Shown: positions 1 through 8,116, counted from the first letter of the stretch. The stretch is 64,000 bases of DNA from Paraburkholderia terricola (GCF_900142195.1 NZ_FRAB01000007.1:124001-188000), one strand, 5' to 3'. Notes: generated by a model not told the origin, from the sequence alone. Made by a program: numbers and translations.

Positions 1-1073
1 CGTCGCATGCGGACGGCAAATGGCAGGCCAACATCGCGTCGAATCAGGTATCCGGCCACGTGTCGTGGCTGCCGGGCCCCAGCAAGGAATCGCCGGGCAC
101 GCTGCAGGCGCGCTTCGCGCGCGTGGTGATTCCTTCGGTCGCCGACAAGGACCTGCTCGGCCAGGCGATCTCCGCTCCCGCGCAGAACATGCCGTCGATC
201 GATCTGGTGGTCAACGAGTTGATCTTCCGCGATCGCAACGTCGGCCGTCTCGAAGTGAACGCGCACAACTTCGACGAGGACGGCGTGCCGGTCTGGCAAC
301 TCGACAAGCTCGGCATCACCAACGCCGCCGCCACGCTGACCGCCACCGCGAACTGGCGCACCTCGACGGGCCTCGGCAGCGCCGCCGACGAAACGACGCC
401 GCGCCGCACGGTGTTCGATTTCAAGCTCGACATCAAGGACGCGGGCGCGCTGCTCGAACGCTTCGGCCAGCCGCGCACGCTGAAGTCGGGCAGCGGTTCG
501 CTCTCCGGCAAGATGGTGTGGCGCGGCGGCCCGACCGCCATCGACTATCCGACGCTCAACGGCAACCTGGCCGTCGATCTGCGCCACGGGCAGATTCTCA
601 AGGTCGACCCGGGCGTCGCCAAGCTGCTGGGCGTGCTGAGTCTGCAAAGCCTCGCGCGCTTCGCCACGCTGAATTTCCGCGACGTGATCGGCGAAGGTCT
701 GCCGTTCGAACACGTGACCGGGACCGCCCAGGTCCGCAACGGCATTGGCCGCACGGAGAACTTCGAGATGGTGACGGCGCCGGCTCGCGTCGACATGAAG
801 GGCTCGGTCGATCTCGCCCAGGAGACGCAGAATCTGCACGTCCAGATCGTGCCGACGGTCAGCGCCGGCGCCGCCGTGATCGCCGCGACCGTGATCAATC
901 CGCTGCTCGGCCTGGGCGCGCTGGTGGCCGATCTCGCGTTCAGCCAGTCGATCTCGCACGCGTTTTCGCGGGAGTACGCGATCACCGGTTCGTGGTCGAA
1001 ACCGCACATCGAGCGGGTGAAGGGCGATCGCGGTAAGATGGACGCTCCGGCTTCGGCCGTGCAAGCGCATTGA
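1..1073 (+). CDS. yhdP: YhdP/AsmA-like envelope protein, C-terminal part (5' end outside window)
   Basis: The frame is open from the window edge to TGA at 1071-1073 and shows about 357 residues of a much longer protein. The sequence is rich in alternating beta-type segments and ends in the AsmA/YhdP C-terminal pattern: a run of small hydrophobic residues around 'AAVIAATVINPLLGLGALV', then 'REYAITGSWSKPHIERV'. Family knowledge: YhdP proteins are inner-membrane-anchored AsmA-like proteins that bridge the periplasm and help move phospholipid to the outer membrane. Its place before a nitrilase-family gene and tldD is a conserved betaproteobacterial order. The N-terminal anchor cannot be seen here, so the name rests on the C-terminus and the context. 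Confidence 0.85.
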   Translation, partial: SHADGKWQANIASNQVSGHVSWLPGPSKESPGTLQARFARVVIPSVADKDLLGQAISAPAQNMPSIDLVVNELIFRDRNVGRLEVNAHNFDEDGVPVWQLDKLGITNAAATLTATANWRTSTGLGSAADETTPRRTVFDFKLDIKDAGALLERFGQPRTLKSGSGSLSGKMVWRGGPTAIDYPTLNGNLAVDLRHGQILKVDPGVAKLLGVLSLQSLARFATLNFRDVIGEGLPFEHVTGTAQVRNGIGRTENFEMVTAPARVDMKGSVDLAQETQNLHVQIVPTVSAGAAVIAATVINPLLGLGALVADLAFSQSISHAFSREYAITGSWSKPHIERVKGDRGKMDAPASAVQAH

Positions 1074-1202
1074 GCTTTATTCGACCCCTCGTTCGGCCGA
1101 AAAAACCAGGCGCCGCGCCGCCCGGCCGCAGCCAGCCTTGAACGACGTCCGCGGCCCGAGCGATTCGCGCCGCCGCCTTGCCGGGAGTTTCTCGAAACGC
1201 TC

Positions 1203-2057
1203 ATGAGCGAAACACACGTCTCTTCATTGCCGTCGTCCAGCGGATCTTCCGCAAGCGTCTTTCGCGTCGCCGCGCTGCAAATGGTGAGCACGCCCGAGCG
1301 CGAGCGCAATCTGGCCGAAGCGGACCGGTTGATCGCCGAGGCCGCCGCCGACGGCGCGCAGCTCGTCCTGCTCCCCGAATACTTCTGCTTCATGGGCTTC
1401 AAGGACACGGACAAGCTCGCCGTGCGCGAAGCCTATCAGGACGGTCCGGTCCAGCGCTTTCTCGCCGACGCCGCGCGCCGTCACCAGCTCTGGGTGATCG
1501 GCGGCACGCTGCCGCTGATGGCACCCGAAGCGTCGCGCGTGCTGAACACCACGCTGGTGTTCGATCCGCAAGGCAACGAAGCCGCCCGCTACGACAAGAT
1601 CCATCTGTTCAACTTCGAAAAAGGCGAGGAATCGTTCGACGAGGCGCGCACCATCTGTCCCGGCGGCGAGGTCCGCACCTTCGAGGCGCCGTTCGGCCGG
1701 GTCGGCCTGTCGGTCTGCTACGATTTGCGCTTTCCCGAGCTGTACCGCCGCATGGGCGATTGCGCGCTGATCGTGGTGCCGTCCGCGTTCACTTACACCA
1801 CCGGCCGCGCGCACTGGGAGATGCTGCTGCGCGCCCGGGCGGTCGAGAACCAGTGCTACGTGCTGGCCGCCGCGCAAGGCGGCAAACATGAAAACGGCCG
1901 CCGTACCTGGGGCCACAGCATGCTGATCGACCCGTGGGGCGAAATCGTCGCGGTGCGCGACGAGGGCGCGGGCGTGGTCGCCGGCGATCTCGAGCGTGCG
2001 CGCATCGACGAAGTGCGGCAAAGCTTGCCCGCCTGGCGTCACCGCGTGCTGAGTTGA
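1203..2057 (+). CDS. Carbon-nitrogen hydrolase, nitrilase superfamily (Nit/omega-amidase-like)
   Basis: 284 residues, the usual length for a single-domain nitrilase-fold amidase. The catalytic triad is visible: Glu59 in 'LLPEYF', Lys132 in 'YDKIHLF' and Cys172 in 'SVCYDLRFPE'. The 'YDKIHLF' and 'CYDLRFPELYR' blocks are typical of the Nit1/Nit2 branch, which hydrolyses deaminated glutathione or short omega-amides. Which substrate applies is inference. The first 18 residues are Ser-rich and unaligned, so translation could begin slightly later, but ATG 1203 is the only good start close to the conserved 'VFRVAALQM' strand. It lies 104 bp upstream of tldD on the same strand and is probably co-transcribed with it. 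Confidence 0.9.
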   Translation: MSETHVSSLPSSSGSSASVFRVAALQMVSTPERERNLAEADRLIAEAAADGAQLVLLPEYFCFMGFKDTDKLAVREAYQDGPVQRFLADAARRHQLWVIGGTLPLMAPEASRVLNTTLVFDPQGNEAARYDKIHLFNFEKGEESFDEARTICPGGEVRTFEAPFGRVGLSVCYDLRFPELYRRMGDCALIVVPSAFTYTTGRAHWEMLLRARAVENQCYVLAAAQGGKHENGRRTWGHSMLIDPWGEIVAVRDEGAGVVAGDLERARIDEVRQSLPAWRHRVLS

Positions 2058-2161
2058 CTCACTGACCTGACGCATCAAGACGTTGAAACTGCGGCGCCTG
2101 CCACTCATATAGCGAGCGTGGCGCTAACCGAATCCTTCGTATCGAGCAGAACATACTTCGC

Positions 2162-3628
2162 ATGAACATCATCGAACCCGGTATCCGTAATCTCGCCACC
2201 GCCAAGGACATCCTCCTGACGCCCTACGGCCTCGACGAGTCCCTGCTCACCCGCACGCTCGCCGAAATCTTCACGCACAAGATCGACTACGCCGACCTGT
2301 ACTTCCAGGCCACGCGCAGCGAAGCGTGGAGTCTCGAAGAGGGCATCGTGAAGTCGGGCAGTTTCAGCATCGACCAGGGCGTCGGCGTGCGCGCCGTGTC
2401 GGGCGATCGCACGGCTTTCGCCTATTCGGACGACCTCTCGCCCGAAGCGATCCGCCAGGCGGCCATCGCCACACGCGCAATCGCCAAGGCCGGCGGCGGC
2501 AAGCAGAAGATCAAGGTGGCGTCGTCGCTGACGGGCATCGCCGGCCGCGACCTGTATCTGCCGTCCGACCCGCTTCATTCGCTCGACGCCACCGCCAAGG
2601 TCAAGCTGCTCGAGCGCGTCGAACAGATGGCGCGCGGTCGCGATCCGCGTATTCAGCAAGTCATGGCGGGCCTTGCCGGTGAATACGACGTCGTGCTGGT
2701 CGCGCGCAGCGACGGCGGCTTCGCGGCCGACATCCGTCCGCTGGTGCGCGTGTCGGTCACGGTGATCGCCGAACAGAACGGCCGCCGCGAAATCGGCAGC
2801 GGCGGCGGCGGCGGCCGCTTCGACTACGGCTATTTCACCGACGAAGTGCTGTCGGGCTATGTCGACGACGCGGTGCACGCAGCGCTCGTGAACCTCGACG
2901 CCCGCCCGGCCCCGGCCGGCGCGATGACCGTGGTGCTCGGACCGGGCTGGCCCGGCGTGCTGCTGCACGAGGCGATCGGCCACGGGCTGGAGGGCGACTT
3001 CAACCGCAAGGGTTCGTCGGCGTTCGCGGGGCGGATCGGCGAACAGGTTGCGGCCAAGGGCGTCACGGTGGTCGACGACGGCACGCTGCCGAACCGCCGC
3101 GGCTCGCTCAATATCGACGACGAGGGCAATCCGACGCAATGCACGACGCTGATCGAGGACGGCATCCTGAAAGGCTACATTCAGGACACGCTGAACGCGC
3201 GTCTGATGAAAATGCCGGTCACGGGCAACGCGCGCCGCGAATCGTACGCCGCGCTGCCGATGCCGCGCATGACCAACACGTACATGCTCAACGGCGACAA
3301 GGACCCGCGGGAAATCATCGCCTCCGTGAAAAACGGTTTGTACGCGGTGAACTTCGGCGGCGGCCAGGTCGACATCACCAACGGCAAGTTCGTGTTCTCG
3401 GCCTCCGAGGCGTACATGATCGAAAACGGCAAGGTCACTTACCCGGTCAAGGGCGCGACGCTGATCGGCAGCGGCCCCGAGTCGCTCAAATACGTCAGCA
3501 TGATCGGCAACGACATGAAGCTCGATTCGGGCGTGGGCGTGTGCGGCAAGGAAGGCCAAAGCGTGCCGGTCGGCGTCGGCCAGCCGACGCTGCGCATCGA
3601 CCGCATGACCGTCGGCGGCACCGCCTGA
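2162..3628 (+). CDS. tldD: Metalloprotease TldD
   Basis: 488 residues, full length for TldD. The zinc site '[15 protein letters not shown]' (HExxxH, near residue 268) is intact. The C-terminal region has the conserved '[14 protein letters not shown]' and '[10 protein letters not shown]' blocks. Family knowledge: TldD pairs with TldE/PmbA to form a protease that degrades unfolded peptides and matures small modified peptides such as microcins. No tldE is present in the window, so the partner must be elsewhere. ATG 2162 is chosen because the TldD fold begins within a few residues of it. A hairpin-rich gap and a separate promoter follow, so tldD probably ends this transcription unit. Confidence 0.95.
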   Translation: MNIIEPGIRNLATAKDILLTPYGLDESLLTRTLAEIFTHKIDYADLYFQATRSEAWSLEEGIVKSGSFSIDQGVGVRAVSGDRTAFAYSDDLSPEAIRQAAIATRAIAKAGGGKQKIKVASSLTGIAGRDLYLPSDPLHSLDATAKVKLLERVEQMARGRDPRIQQVMAGLAGEYDVVLVARSDGGFAADIRPLVRVSVTVIAEQNGRREIGSGGGGGRFDYGYFTDEVLSGYVDDAVHAALVNLDARPAPAGAMTVVLGPGWPGVLLHEAIGHGLEGDFNRKGSSAFAGRIGEQVAAKGVTVVDDGTLPNRRGSLNIDDEGNPTQCTTLIEDGILKGYIQDTLNARLMKMPVTGNARRESYAALPMPRMTNTYMLNGDKDPREIIASVKNGLYAVNFGGGQVDITNGKFVFSASEAYMIENGKVTYPVKGATLIGSGPESLKYVSMIGNDMKLDSGVGVCGKEGQSVPVGVGQPTLRIDRMTVGGTA

Positions 3629-3641
3629 ATCCAGATAAAAC

Positions 3642-3691
3642 GCATACTTCGTGCATAAAATGCGCGAAGTATGCGGAATTTCCGCATTTTT
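3642..3691 (+). terminator. Overlapping hairpins after tldD, one with a T-run
   Basis: GCATACTTCG at 3642-3651 pairs with CGAAGTATGC at 3665-3674. The stem continues inward through a T/G wobble to GCAT/ATGC with a three-base loop. A second hairpin, ATGCGG (3671-3676) with CCGCAT (3682-3687), is followed by five T residues (3687-3691) and looks like an intrinsic terminator. The two share bases 3671-3674 and cannot both form fully. The simplest reading is termination of tldD transcripts before the next promoter. Confidence 0.6.
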
Positions 3692-3703
3692 ACGCCTTCC
3701 GGC

Positions 3704-3732
3704 TTGCCAGTCGAGCCTGTAGGGGTTATAAA
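3704..3732 (+). promoter_or_regulatory. Sigma-70-type promoter of the aroG leader
   Basis: A -35 box TTGCCA (3704-3709) and a -10 box TATAAA (3727-3732) are separated by 17 bp, close to consensus. Transcription would start near 3739, about 30 bases before the leader peptide ATG at 3770, and would carry the attenuator into the DAHP synthase mRNA. Confidence 0.6.
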
Positions 3733-3769
3733 GTCACTCACCCTTTTTGACCAGCGACCTCATTTCGCC

Positions 3770-3838
3770 ATGTCCGCCAAGTTTTACTTTTACTTTTTTT
3801 GGCATCTCAGACCGCTGGCGGATCGAGAGGGGTGTTAG
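3770..3838 (+). CDS. Aromatic-rich leader peptide of aroG (22 aa)
   Basis: A 22-codon frame, ATG 3770 to TAG 3836-3838, has the core 'FYFYFFW' encoded at 3782-3802: four Phe, two Tyr and one Trp in seven codons. This is the signature of a ribosome-mediated attenuation leader, comparable in logic to PheL or TrpL. The gene downstream makes the first enzyme of the pathway leading to exactly these three amino acids. The bases immediately after the aromatic codons (3808-3821) form one arm of the antiterminator, so a ribosome paused on those codons leaves that arm free, while one that reaches the stop codon covers it. I see no strong Shine-Dalgarno sequence before the ATG. Confidence 0.75.
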   Translation: MSAKFYFYFFWHLRPLADREGC

Positions 3839-3896
3839 TGCACGCAAGACACCGAGAATTCCCGAAAAACCGCCAGCGAGTCTGGCGGTTTTTTTT
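3808..3896 (+). terminator. Transcription attenuator of aroG (antiterminator/terminator pair)
   Basis: Terminator: AAAAACCGCCAG (3865-3876) pairs with CTGGCGGTTTTT (3882-3893) across a five-base loop and runs into a T-tract to 3896. Antiterminator: CAGACCGCTGGCGG (3808-3821) pairs with CCGCCAGCGAGTCTG (3870-3884), 14 pairs with one bulged A. The antiterminator consumes the left arm and loop of the terminator, so the structures are mutually exclusive. With the Phe/Tyr/Trp leader peptide this is a complete attenuation device. That it acts on aroG is inferred from position. Confidence 0.75.
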
Positions 3897-4023
3897 CGCC
3901 CCATGCCGTTAGAACTTTTGTCGTTGCGACTTTTTTGATTGTCGTCCGCGCGTGCATCGCTGCTCATTGCCGCAGCCCTCGTTACCCGCGCGAACACGCT
4001 ACGAACCGATTCAGGAGAACAAC

Positions 4024-5097
4024 ATGCCCCCGCACAACACCGACGATGTCCGCATTCGCGAATTGAAAGAACTCACGCCCCCCGCTCATCTGATCCGCGA
4101 ATTCGCTTGCGATGAAACGGTGTCCGACGTCATCTACAACTCGCGCAACGCGATGCATCGCATTCTGCACGGCATGGAAGACCGCCTGATCGTCGTCATC
4201 GGACCGTGCTCGATTCACGATACGAAGGCGGCGCTCGAATACGCGGGACGTCTCGTCGAACAGCGCAAGCGCTTCGCCGGCGAGCTCGAAATCGTGATGC
4301 GCGTGTACTTCGAAAAGCCGCGCACGACCGTGGGCTGGAAGGGTCTCATCAACGACCCGCACATGGACAACAGCTTCAAGATCAACGACGGTCTGCGCAC
4401 CGCGCGCGAACTGCTGTTGCGCATCAACGAACTCGGTCTGCCGGCCGGCACCGAATACCTCGACATGATCAGCCCGCAATATATCGCGGATCTGATCTCG
4501 TGGGGCGCGATCGGCGCGCGGACCACCGAGTCGCAGGTGCACCGTGAACTCGCTTCGGGACTGTCGTGCCCGGTCGGCTTCAAGAACGGCACCGACGGCA
4601 ACGTGAAGATCGCCGTCGACGCGATCAAGGCCGCCTCGCAGCCGCACCATTTCCTGTCGGTCACGAAGGGCGGCCACTCGGCGATCGTCTCGACCGCCGG
4701 CAACGAGGACTGCCACATCATCCTGCGCGGCGGCAAGACGCCGAACTACGACGCGGACAGCGTCAATGCCGCGTGCGCCGACATCGGCAAGGCCGGTCTC
4801 GCCGCGCGCCTGATGATCGACGCGAGCCACGCGAACAGCTCGAAGAAGCACGAGAATCAGATTCCGGTGTGCGTGGACATCGGCCGGCAAATCGCTTCGG
4901 GTGACGAACGGATCGTCGGCGTGATGGTGGAATCGCACCTCGTGGCGGGCCGCCAGGATCTGCAGGAAGGCTGCCAGTTGACGTACGGACAAAGCATTAC
5001 CGATGCATGCATCGGCTGGGACGAAAGCGTAGCCGTGCTGGAAGGTCTCGCCGACGCGGTCAAGCAACGGCGTATTGCGCGCGGCAGCGGCAACTGA
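4024..5097 (+). CDS. aroG: 3-deoxy-7-phosphoheptulonate (DAHP) synthase, class I AroG type
   Basis: 357 residues, normal for the AroG/AroF/AroH class. It condenses phosphoenolpyruvate with erythrose 4-phosphate in the first step of the shikimate pathway. Conserved blocks include 'VVIGPCSIHD', 'RVYFEKPRTTVGWKGLIND', 'GARTTESQVHRELASGLS', 'GFKNGTDG' and 'DASHANSSKKHENQ'. ATG 4024 has AGGAGA at 4013-4018, whereas an upstream in-frame ATG at 3952 would run through the leader region, so 4024 is chosen. The gene has its own promoter and attenuator upstream and a strong terminator downstream, so it is probably monocistronic. Whether the enzyme is feedback-sensitive to Phe, Tyr or Trp cannot be told from what I can see. 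Confidence 0.95.
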   Translation: MPPHNTDDVRIRELKELTPPAHLIREFACDETVSDVIYNSRNAMHRILHGMEDRLIVVIGPCSIHDTKAALEYAGRLVEQRKRFAGELEIVMRVYFEKPRTTVGWKGLINDPHMDNSFKINDGLRTARELLLRINELGLPAGTEYLDMISPQYIADLISWGAIGARTTESQVHRELASGLSCPVGFKNGTDGNVKIAVDAIKAASQPHHFLSVTKGGHSAIVSTAGNEDCHIILRGGKTPNYDADSVNAACADIGKAGLAARLMIDASHANSSKKHENQIPVCVDIGRQIASGDERIVGVMVESHLVAGRQDLQEGCQLTYGQSITDACIGWDESVAVLEGLADAVKQRRIARGSGN

Positions 5098-5131
5098 GAA
5101 AACCCGCTCGATCGCTGCAAGTTAGTTTAGA

Positions 5132-5164
5132 AAGCCCGGCTCAATCGAGCCGGGCTTTTTTTTT
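5132..5164 (+). terminator. Intrinsic terminator of aroG
   Basis: AAGCCCGGCTC (5132-5142) pairs perfectly with GAGCCGGGCTT (5147-5157) over a four-base loop, followed by T residues through 5164. It lies 35 bp after the aroG stop. Confidence 0.9.
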
Positions 5165-5243
5165 AGCCGAACGGACGAATGGTGCGCCGCCTGCCGCCTC
5201 TGTACCGTAACAACGCGTTGCCGGGCTCGCCGCCGGGTCGAAA

Positions 5244-5286
5244 TTGACTTGACCGGGCCGAGGTGTTGTGTATACAATTTTGTACA
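5244..5286 (+). promoter_or_regulatory. Promoter with palindromic operator of the toxin-antitoxin pair
   Basis: Overlapping -35 candidates TTGACT (5244-5249) and TTGACC (5249-5254) precede TATACA (5271-5276), with 16 bp between the second -35 and the -10. The -10 lies inside the palindrome TGTATACA (5269-5276), followed by a second palindrome TGTACA (5281-5286). Toxin-antitoxin operons are usually repressed by their antitoxin at such sites. Binding is inference. Confidence 0.5.
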
Positions 5287-5298
5287 TGAAAGGCGGCT

Positions 5299-5637
5299 AT
5301 GGAGCAGGAAAAAGAAATTCGCTGGATGGGCTCCAGCTACCGCGATTTACTCGCTTTTCCCGAAGAGCCGCGTCGGCGGGCAGGGTTTCAATTGGGCAAG
5401 ATCCAGGCAGGGCTCGACCCTGACGACTGGAAGCCATTTGATTCGATCGGCGCAGGAACCCGCGAGATTCGCATCAAGGAAGCGGACGGCATCTATCGCG
5501 TCATGTATGTGACCAAGTTCGTGGAAGCGCTCTATGTGTTGCATTGCTTCCAGAAGAAAACGCAGAAGCTGAGTCCGCACGATAAACAGATTGCCGAGAC
5601 GCGTTATCGCGCCATCATGACTGAGAGGAAAATTTGA
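5299..5637 (+). CDS. RelE/HigB-type toxin (phage Gp49-like, DUF891 family)
   Basis: 112 residues with the layout of the Gp49-like branch of the RelE/HigB fold: 'SYRDLLAFPEEPRRRAGFQLGKIQ' near the start, a basic 'GTREIRIKEADGIYRVMYVTKF' strand pair, then 'LYVLHCFQKKTQKLSPHDKQIAETRY'. The 'FQKKTQK..' motif is the hallmark of this family. Members are ribosome-dependent mRNA interferases. The toxin precedes the antitoxin, the HigBA order, with two bases between toxin stop and antitoxin ATG. The ATG at 5299 follows an AAAGGCGG purine stretch. Activity is inferred from family membership. Confidence 0.85.
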   Translation: MEQEKEIRWMGSSYRDLLAFPEEPRRRAGFQLGKIQAGLDPDDWKPFDSIGAGTREIRIKEADGIYRVMYVTKFVEALYVLHCFQKKTQKLSPHDKQIAETRYRAIMTERKI

Positions 5638-5639
5638 AA

Positions 5640-5972
5640 ATGACGATCGATGCCAAAGTCCGTCACGTAACAAAGCCCGGTGCCAATCTGTTCCTCGAAC
5701 TCGGCTTCTCCGCCGAAGAGGCGAAGCGCCTGCACGCGGCATCGCAGAAACAGATCAACGACACGCGGCTGCTCAAGGAGCAGTTGATGACCGAGCTCTC
5801 AAGCTGGATCGAACAGCATCATTTGAAGCAGGCCGAGGCCGCCGAGATTCTGATGGTGTCGCGCCCGCGTGTGTCCGACGTGGTGAACAAGAAGACCACC
5901 AAGTTCACCATCGACACGCTCGTTGAAATGATGAGCCGGATCGGCAAGCCAGTCACGCTGGCGGTCGGGTAA
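5640..5972 (+). CDS. XRE-family HTH antitoxin (HigA-like)
   Basis: About 110 residues. A helix-turn-helix is visible in the C-terminal half: 'LKQAEAAEILMVSRPRVSDVVNKK', followed by 'FTIDTLVEMMSRIGKPVTLAV', the standard end of antitoxins paired with Gp49-like toxins. I prefer ATG 5640 to the in-frame TTG at 5634 because AGAGGA at 5624-5629 is better spaced for it. The protein should bind and neutralise the preceding toxin and repress the shared promoter at the palindromes near 5269-5286. Confidence 0.85.
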   Translation: MTIDAKVRHVTKPGANLFLELGFSAEEAKRLHAASQKQINDTRLLKEQLMTELSSWIEQHHLKQAEAAEILMVSRPRVSDVVNKKTTKFTIDTLVEMMSRIGKPVTLAVG

Positions 5973-5974
5973 GA

Positions 5975-6022
5975 GCATGGCAAGCTGCGCGGCGGGCTTT
6001 CGCCCGGAGCGGTTTGCCATGC
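5975..6022. terminator. Long hairpin between convergent antitoxin and hmp genes
   Basis: GCATGGCAA (5975-5983) pairs with TTGCCATGC (6014-6022), enclosing a second GGGC/GCCC hairpin. It sits between two genes whose ends face each other and could terminate both. There is no long T-run on either side, so it may instead mark transcript ends by processing. Confidence 0.45.
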
Positions 6023-6030
6023 GTCTTGCC

Positions 6031-7236
6031 TTACTGAACGGCGCCTGAACCGAACACTTCGGTGTGGATTCGCGCAGCGTCCACGCCGAGCGCGGCCAGC
6101 GCATCGCACTGCGCGCGCATGAATGGCAGCGGCCCGCAGATGTAGTAATCCGCATCGGGCACGATCACCTTGTCGGCGATTTTCGTCACGTCGAGACGGC
6201 CTTCGAAATCGTAGTCGACGCCGAGGCGGTCGGTTGCTTCAACAGCTTCATAGAACACTGCCCGGGTCACGTTCGGGTGCGCTGTAACCGTATCGTTAAG
6301 CCACTGACGGAATGCGTGTACCCGGCCATTGCGGCACGCATGCACGAAGGTCACGCTACGCTCGCTCTTCTCGGCCAACAACGTGGACAGCATCGAGGTC
6401 ATCGGCGTCACGCCCACGCCGCCGCTCATCAGCACCACCGGGGTCGTCTTCTTGCGGTCGAGCGTGAAGTCGCCCATCGGCGCGCTCACATGCACCACCT
6501 CGCCCACTTCCACGCCGTCGTGCATCAGGTTCGATACATGGCCCGGCGCCGTGTCCTCGCGGCCGGCTTCGCGCTTCACCGAAATGCGCAGCCACTTGCC
6601 GTTGGGCGCGTCCGACAAACTGTATTGCCGCGGCTGGTCAACACCCAGTTCATCGACAAAGCGCTTCACGCTCAGATATTGACCGGGTTCGAAACCGCAG
6701 GCCGGCGAGCCGTCGGCGGGAGTCAGATAGAACGACGTGATCTCGTCGCTCTCCACTTCCTTGCGGGCGACCTTGAACGGCCGGAAGCCGGTCCACGCGG
6801 CGCCGTCGTACAGCTTCGCCTCGGTGCCGATGAAGATATTGGCCAACTGCCCGTACGCGGCTTGCCATGCACTGAGCGTTTCCTGATCGACCGCGTCGCC
6901 GAGCACATCGACGATCGCGCCGAGCAGGTGGCGGCCCACGATCGGGTACTGCTCCGGGCGGATATTCAGGCTGGCGTGCTTATGCGCGATCCGCGAGACC
7001 GTCGGGCCGAGGGCGCCGAGATTGTCGATATTGGCTGCATACGCATACACCGCTTTCGCCAGCGTTTCCGGCTGATTGCCGCTCTTCTGGTGGGTCTGGT
7101 TGAACACGTTCTTCAACTCGGGGTGGTGCGCGAACATGCGCTTGTAAAAGTGCTTGGTGATGATGGTGCCGTGTTCGGCGAGCACGGGAACAGTGGCTTT
7201 GACGCGGGCGATCTGGTCAGCGGTGAGCGTGGTCAT
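6031..7236 (-). CDS. hmp: Flavohemoprotein, nitric oxide dioxygenase
   Basis: 401 residues in the full three-domain layout. The N-terminal globin (1-140) has Tyr31 and the proximal His87 in 'IAHKHASL'. The FAD domain shows 'PRQYSLSDAP', and the NAD(P)H domain has 'LMSGGVGVTPMTSML' and 'CGPLPFM'. It oxidises NO to nitrate using O2 and NAD(P)H in the cytoplasm. The ATG at 7236 has TAGGAGAA directly upstream. A 23-bp dyad overlapping the probable -10 region resembles an NsrR site, which would fit NO-responsive control. Confidence 0.95.
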   Translation of the reverse strand: MTTLTADQIARVKATVPVLAEHGTIITKHFYKRMFAHHPELKNVFNQTHQKSGNQPETLAKAVYAYAANIDNLGALGPTVSRIAHKHASLNIRPEQYPIVGRHLLGAIVDVLGDAVDQETLSAWQAAYGQLANIFIGTEAKLYDGAAWTGFRPFKVARKEVESDEITSFYLTPADGSPACGFEPGQYLSVKRFVDELGVDQPRQYSLSDAPNGKWLRISVKREAGREDTAPGHVSNLMHDGVEVGEVVHVSAPMGDFTLDRKKTTPVVLMSGGVGVTPMTSMLSTLLAEKSERSVTFVHACRNGRVHAFRQWLNDTVTAHPNVTRAVFYEAVEATDRLGVDYDFEGRLDVTKIADKVIVPDADYYICGPLPFMRAQCDALAALGVDAARIHTEVFGSGAVQ

Positions 7237-7250
7237 CAGGCTTTCTCCTA

Positions 7251-7273
7251 AAGATGCGCGTAGAATACCTCTT
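7251..7273 (-). promoter_or_regulatory. Candidate NsrR-type operator upstream of hmp
   Basis: Two 11-bp half-sites, AAGATGCGCGT (7251-7261) on the plus strand and AAGAGGTATTC (7263-7273) on the minus strand, face each other around one base. This is the 11-1-11 arrangement with AAGATG-like ends known for NsrR. The minus-strand TATTCT inside it could be the hmp -10 box. The match is imperfect and nsrR itself is not in the window. Confidence 0.4.
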
Positions 7274-7320
7274 TAAGAAAAGACTTGCCCGGACAGATTG
7301 TCACAGGGCCACCAATGCGC

Positions 7321-7875
7321 CTATCCGGCCCCGCGGTCGTGCTGCCACAGTACGTCCGCGCCGCCGTCCGCGCGATTCAGCACGCGCGCCAGCACAAACA
7401 GCAGATCGGACAAGCGGTTCACATACTGGCGCGGCGCCGGATTGATCGCTTCGATTTCGCCCAGCGCGACGATCGCCCGCTCCGCGCGCCGGCACACCGT
7501 GCGGCACACGTGCGCGAGCGCGGCCGCGCGCGAGCCCGCCGGCAGAATGAATTCCTTCAATGGCGGCAGCGTCGCGTTGTAGTCGGCGAGCCAATCGTCG
7601 AGCTGGCCGAGATGTTGGTCGGTGATCATGGTGTGGCCGGGGATGCAAAGCTCGCCGCCCAGATCGAACAGATCGTGCTGAATCGCGACGAGCGCCGCTC
7701 GCACTTCGTCCGGCAGTGTCTCGCACAGCAGCACACCGAGGTTCGAATTGAGTTCGTCGACGTCGCCGATCGCCGCGATCCGCGCGCAGTCCTTGCGCAC
7801 GCGGCGGCCGTCGCCGAGACCGGTGGTGCCGTCGTCGCCGGTGCGGGTGGCGATCTTGCCCAAGCGGTTGCCCAT
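7321..7875 (-). CDS. PduO-type cob(I)alamin adenosyltransferase
   Basis: 184 residues from ATG 7875. The N-terminal ATP-binding block 'KIATRTGDDGTTGLGDG' and the later 'CRTVCRRAERAIVAL' plus 'YVNRLSDLLFVLARVLNR' are diagnostic of PduO/MMAB-type enzymes. They transfer the adenosyl group of ATP to cob(I)alamin to make coenzyme B12. I prefer 7875 to an ATG 15 bases upstream because GGAGA sits five bases before it. The gene stands between hmp (same strand) and a divergent FAD oxidase. There is no other cobalamin gene in the window, so it may serve salvage or a B12-dependent enzyme elsewhere. Confidence 0.92.
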   Translation of the reverse strand: MGNRLGKIATRTGDDGTTGLGDGRRVRKDCARIAAIGDVDELNSNLGVLLCETLPDEVRAALVAIQHDLFDLGGELCIPGHTMITDQHLGQLDDWLADYNATLPPLKEFILPAGSRAAALAHVCRTVCRRAERAIVALGEIEAINPAPRQYVNRLSDLLFVLARVLNRADGGADVLWQHDRGAG

Positions 7876-8116
7876 GATGTCTCCGTGCATTTAGTAACGA
7901 TGCGTCCGCGCGGCGCCGGCCATTCCATCCGGCGCATCGGCCACCCGGCCGGATAAGCCAGCGGACAAGCCACCGCGTTTATCCATATTGCGCGCATCGC
8001 GAGGTCGCCGCCATTATAGAAGCGCAAGCCGGTCCCGACGCCGGCCAGAAGGCGATCGGCGTAAAATGAAACGCCTGCTGCAAACCAGCTCTGCCACCAT
8101 ATATCAGGAGACATGC

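Noticed and set aside
3747..3938. A 63-codon frame overlapping the aroG leader
   Set aside because: It reads through the attenuator terminator in another frame. The 22-codon frame with the aromatic core explains the region better.
3982..5067. A 361-codon minus-strand frame opposite aroG
   Set aside because: It is a codon-bias shadow of the DAHP synthase gene and matches no family.
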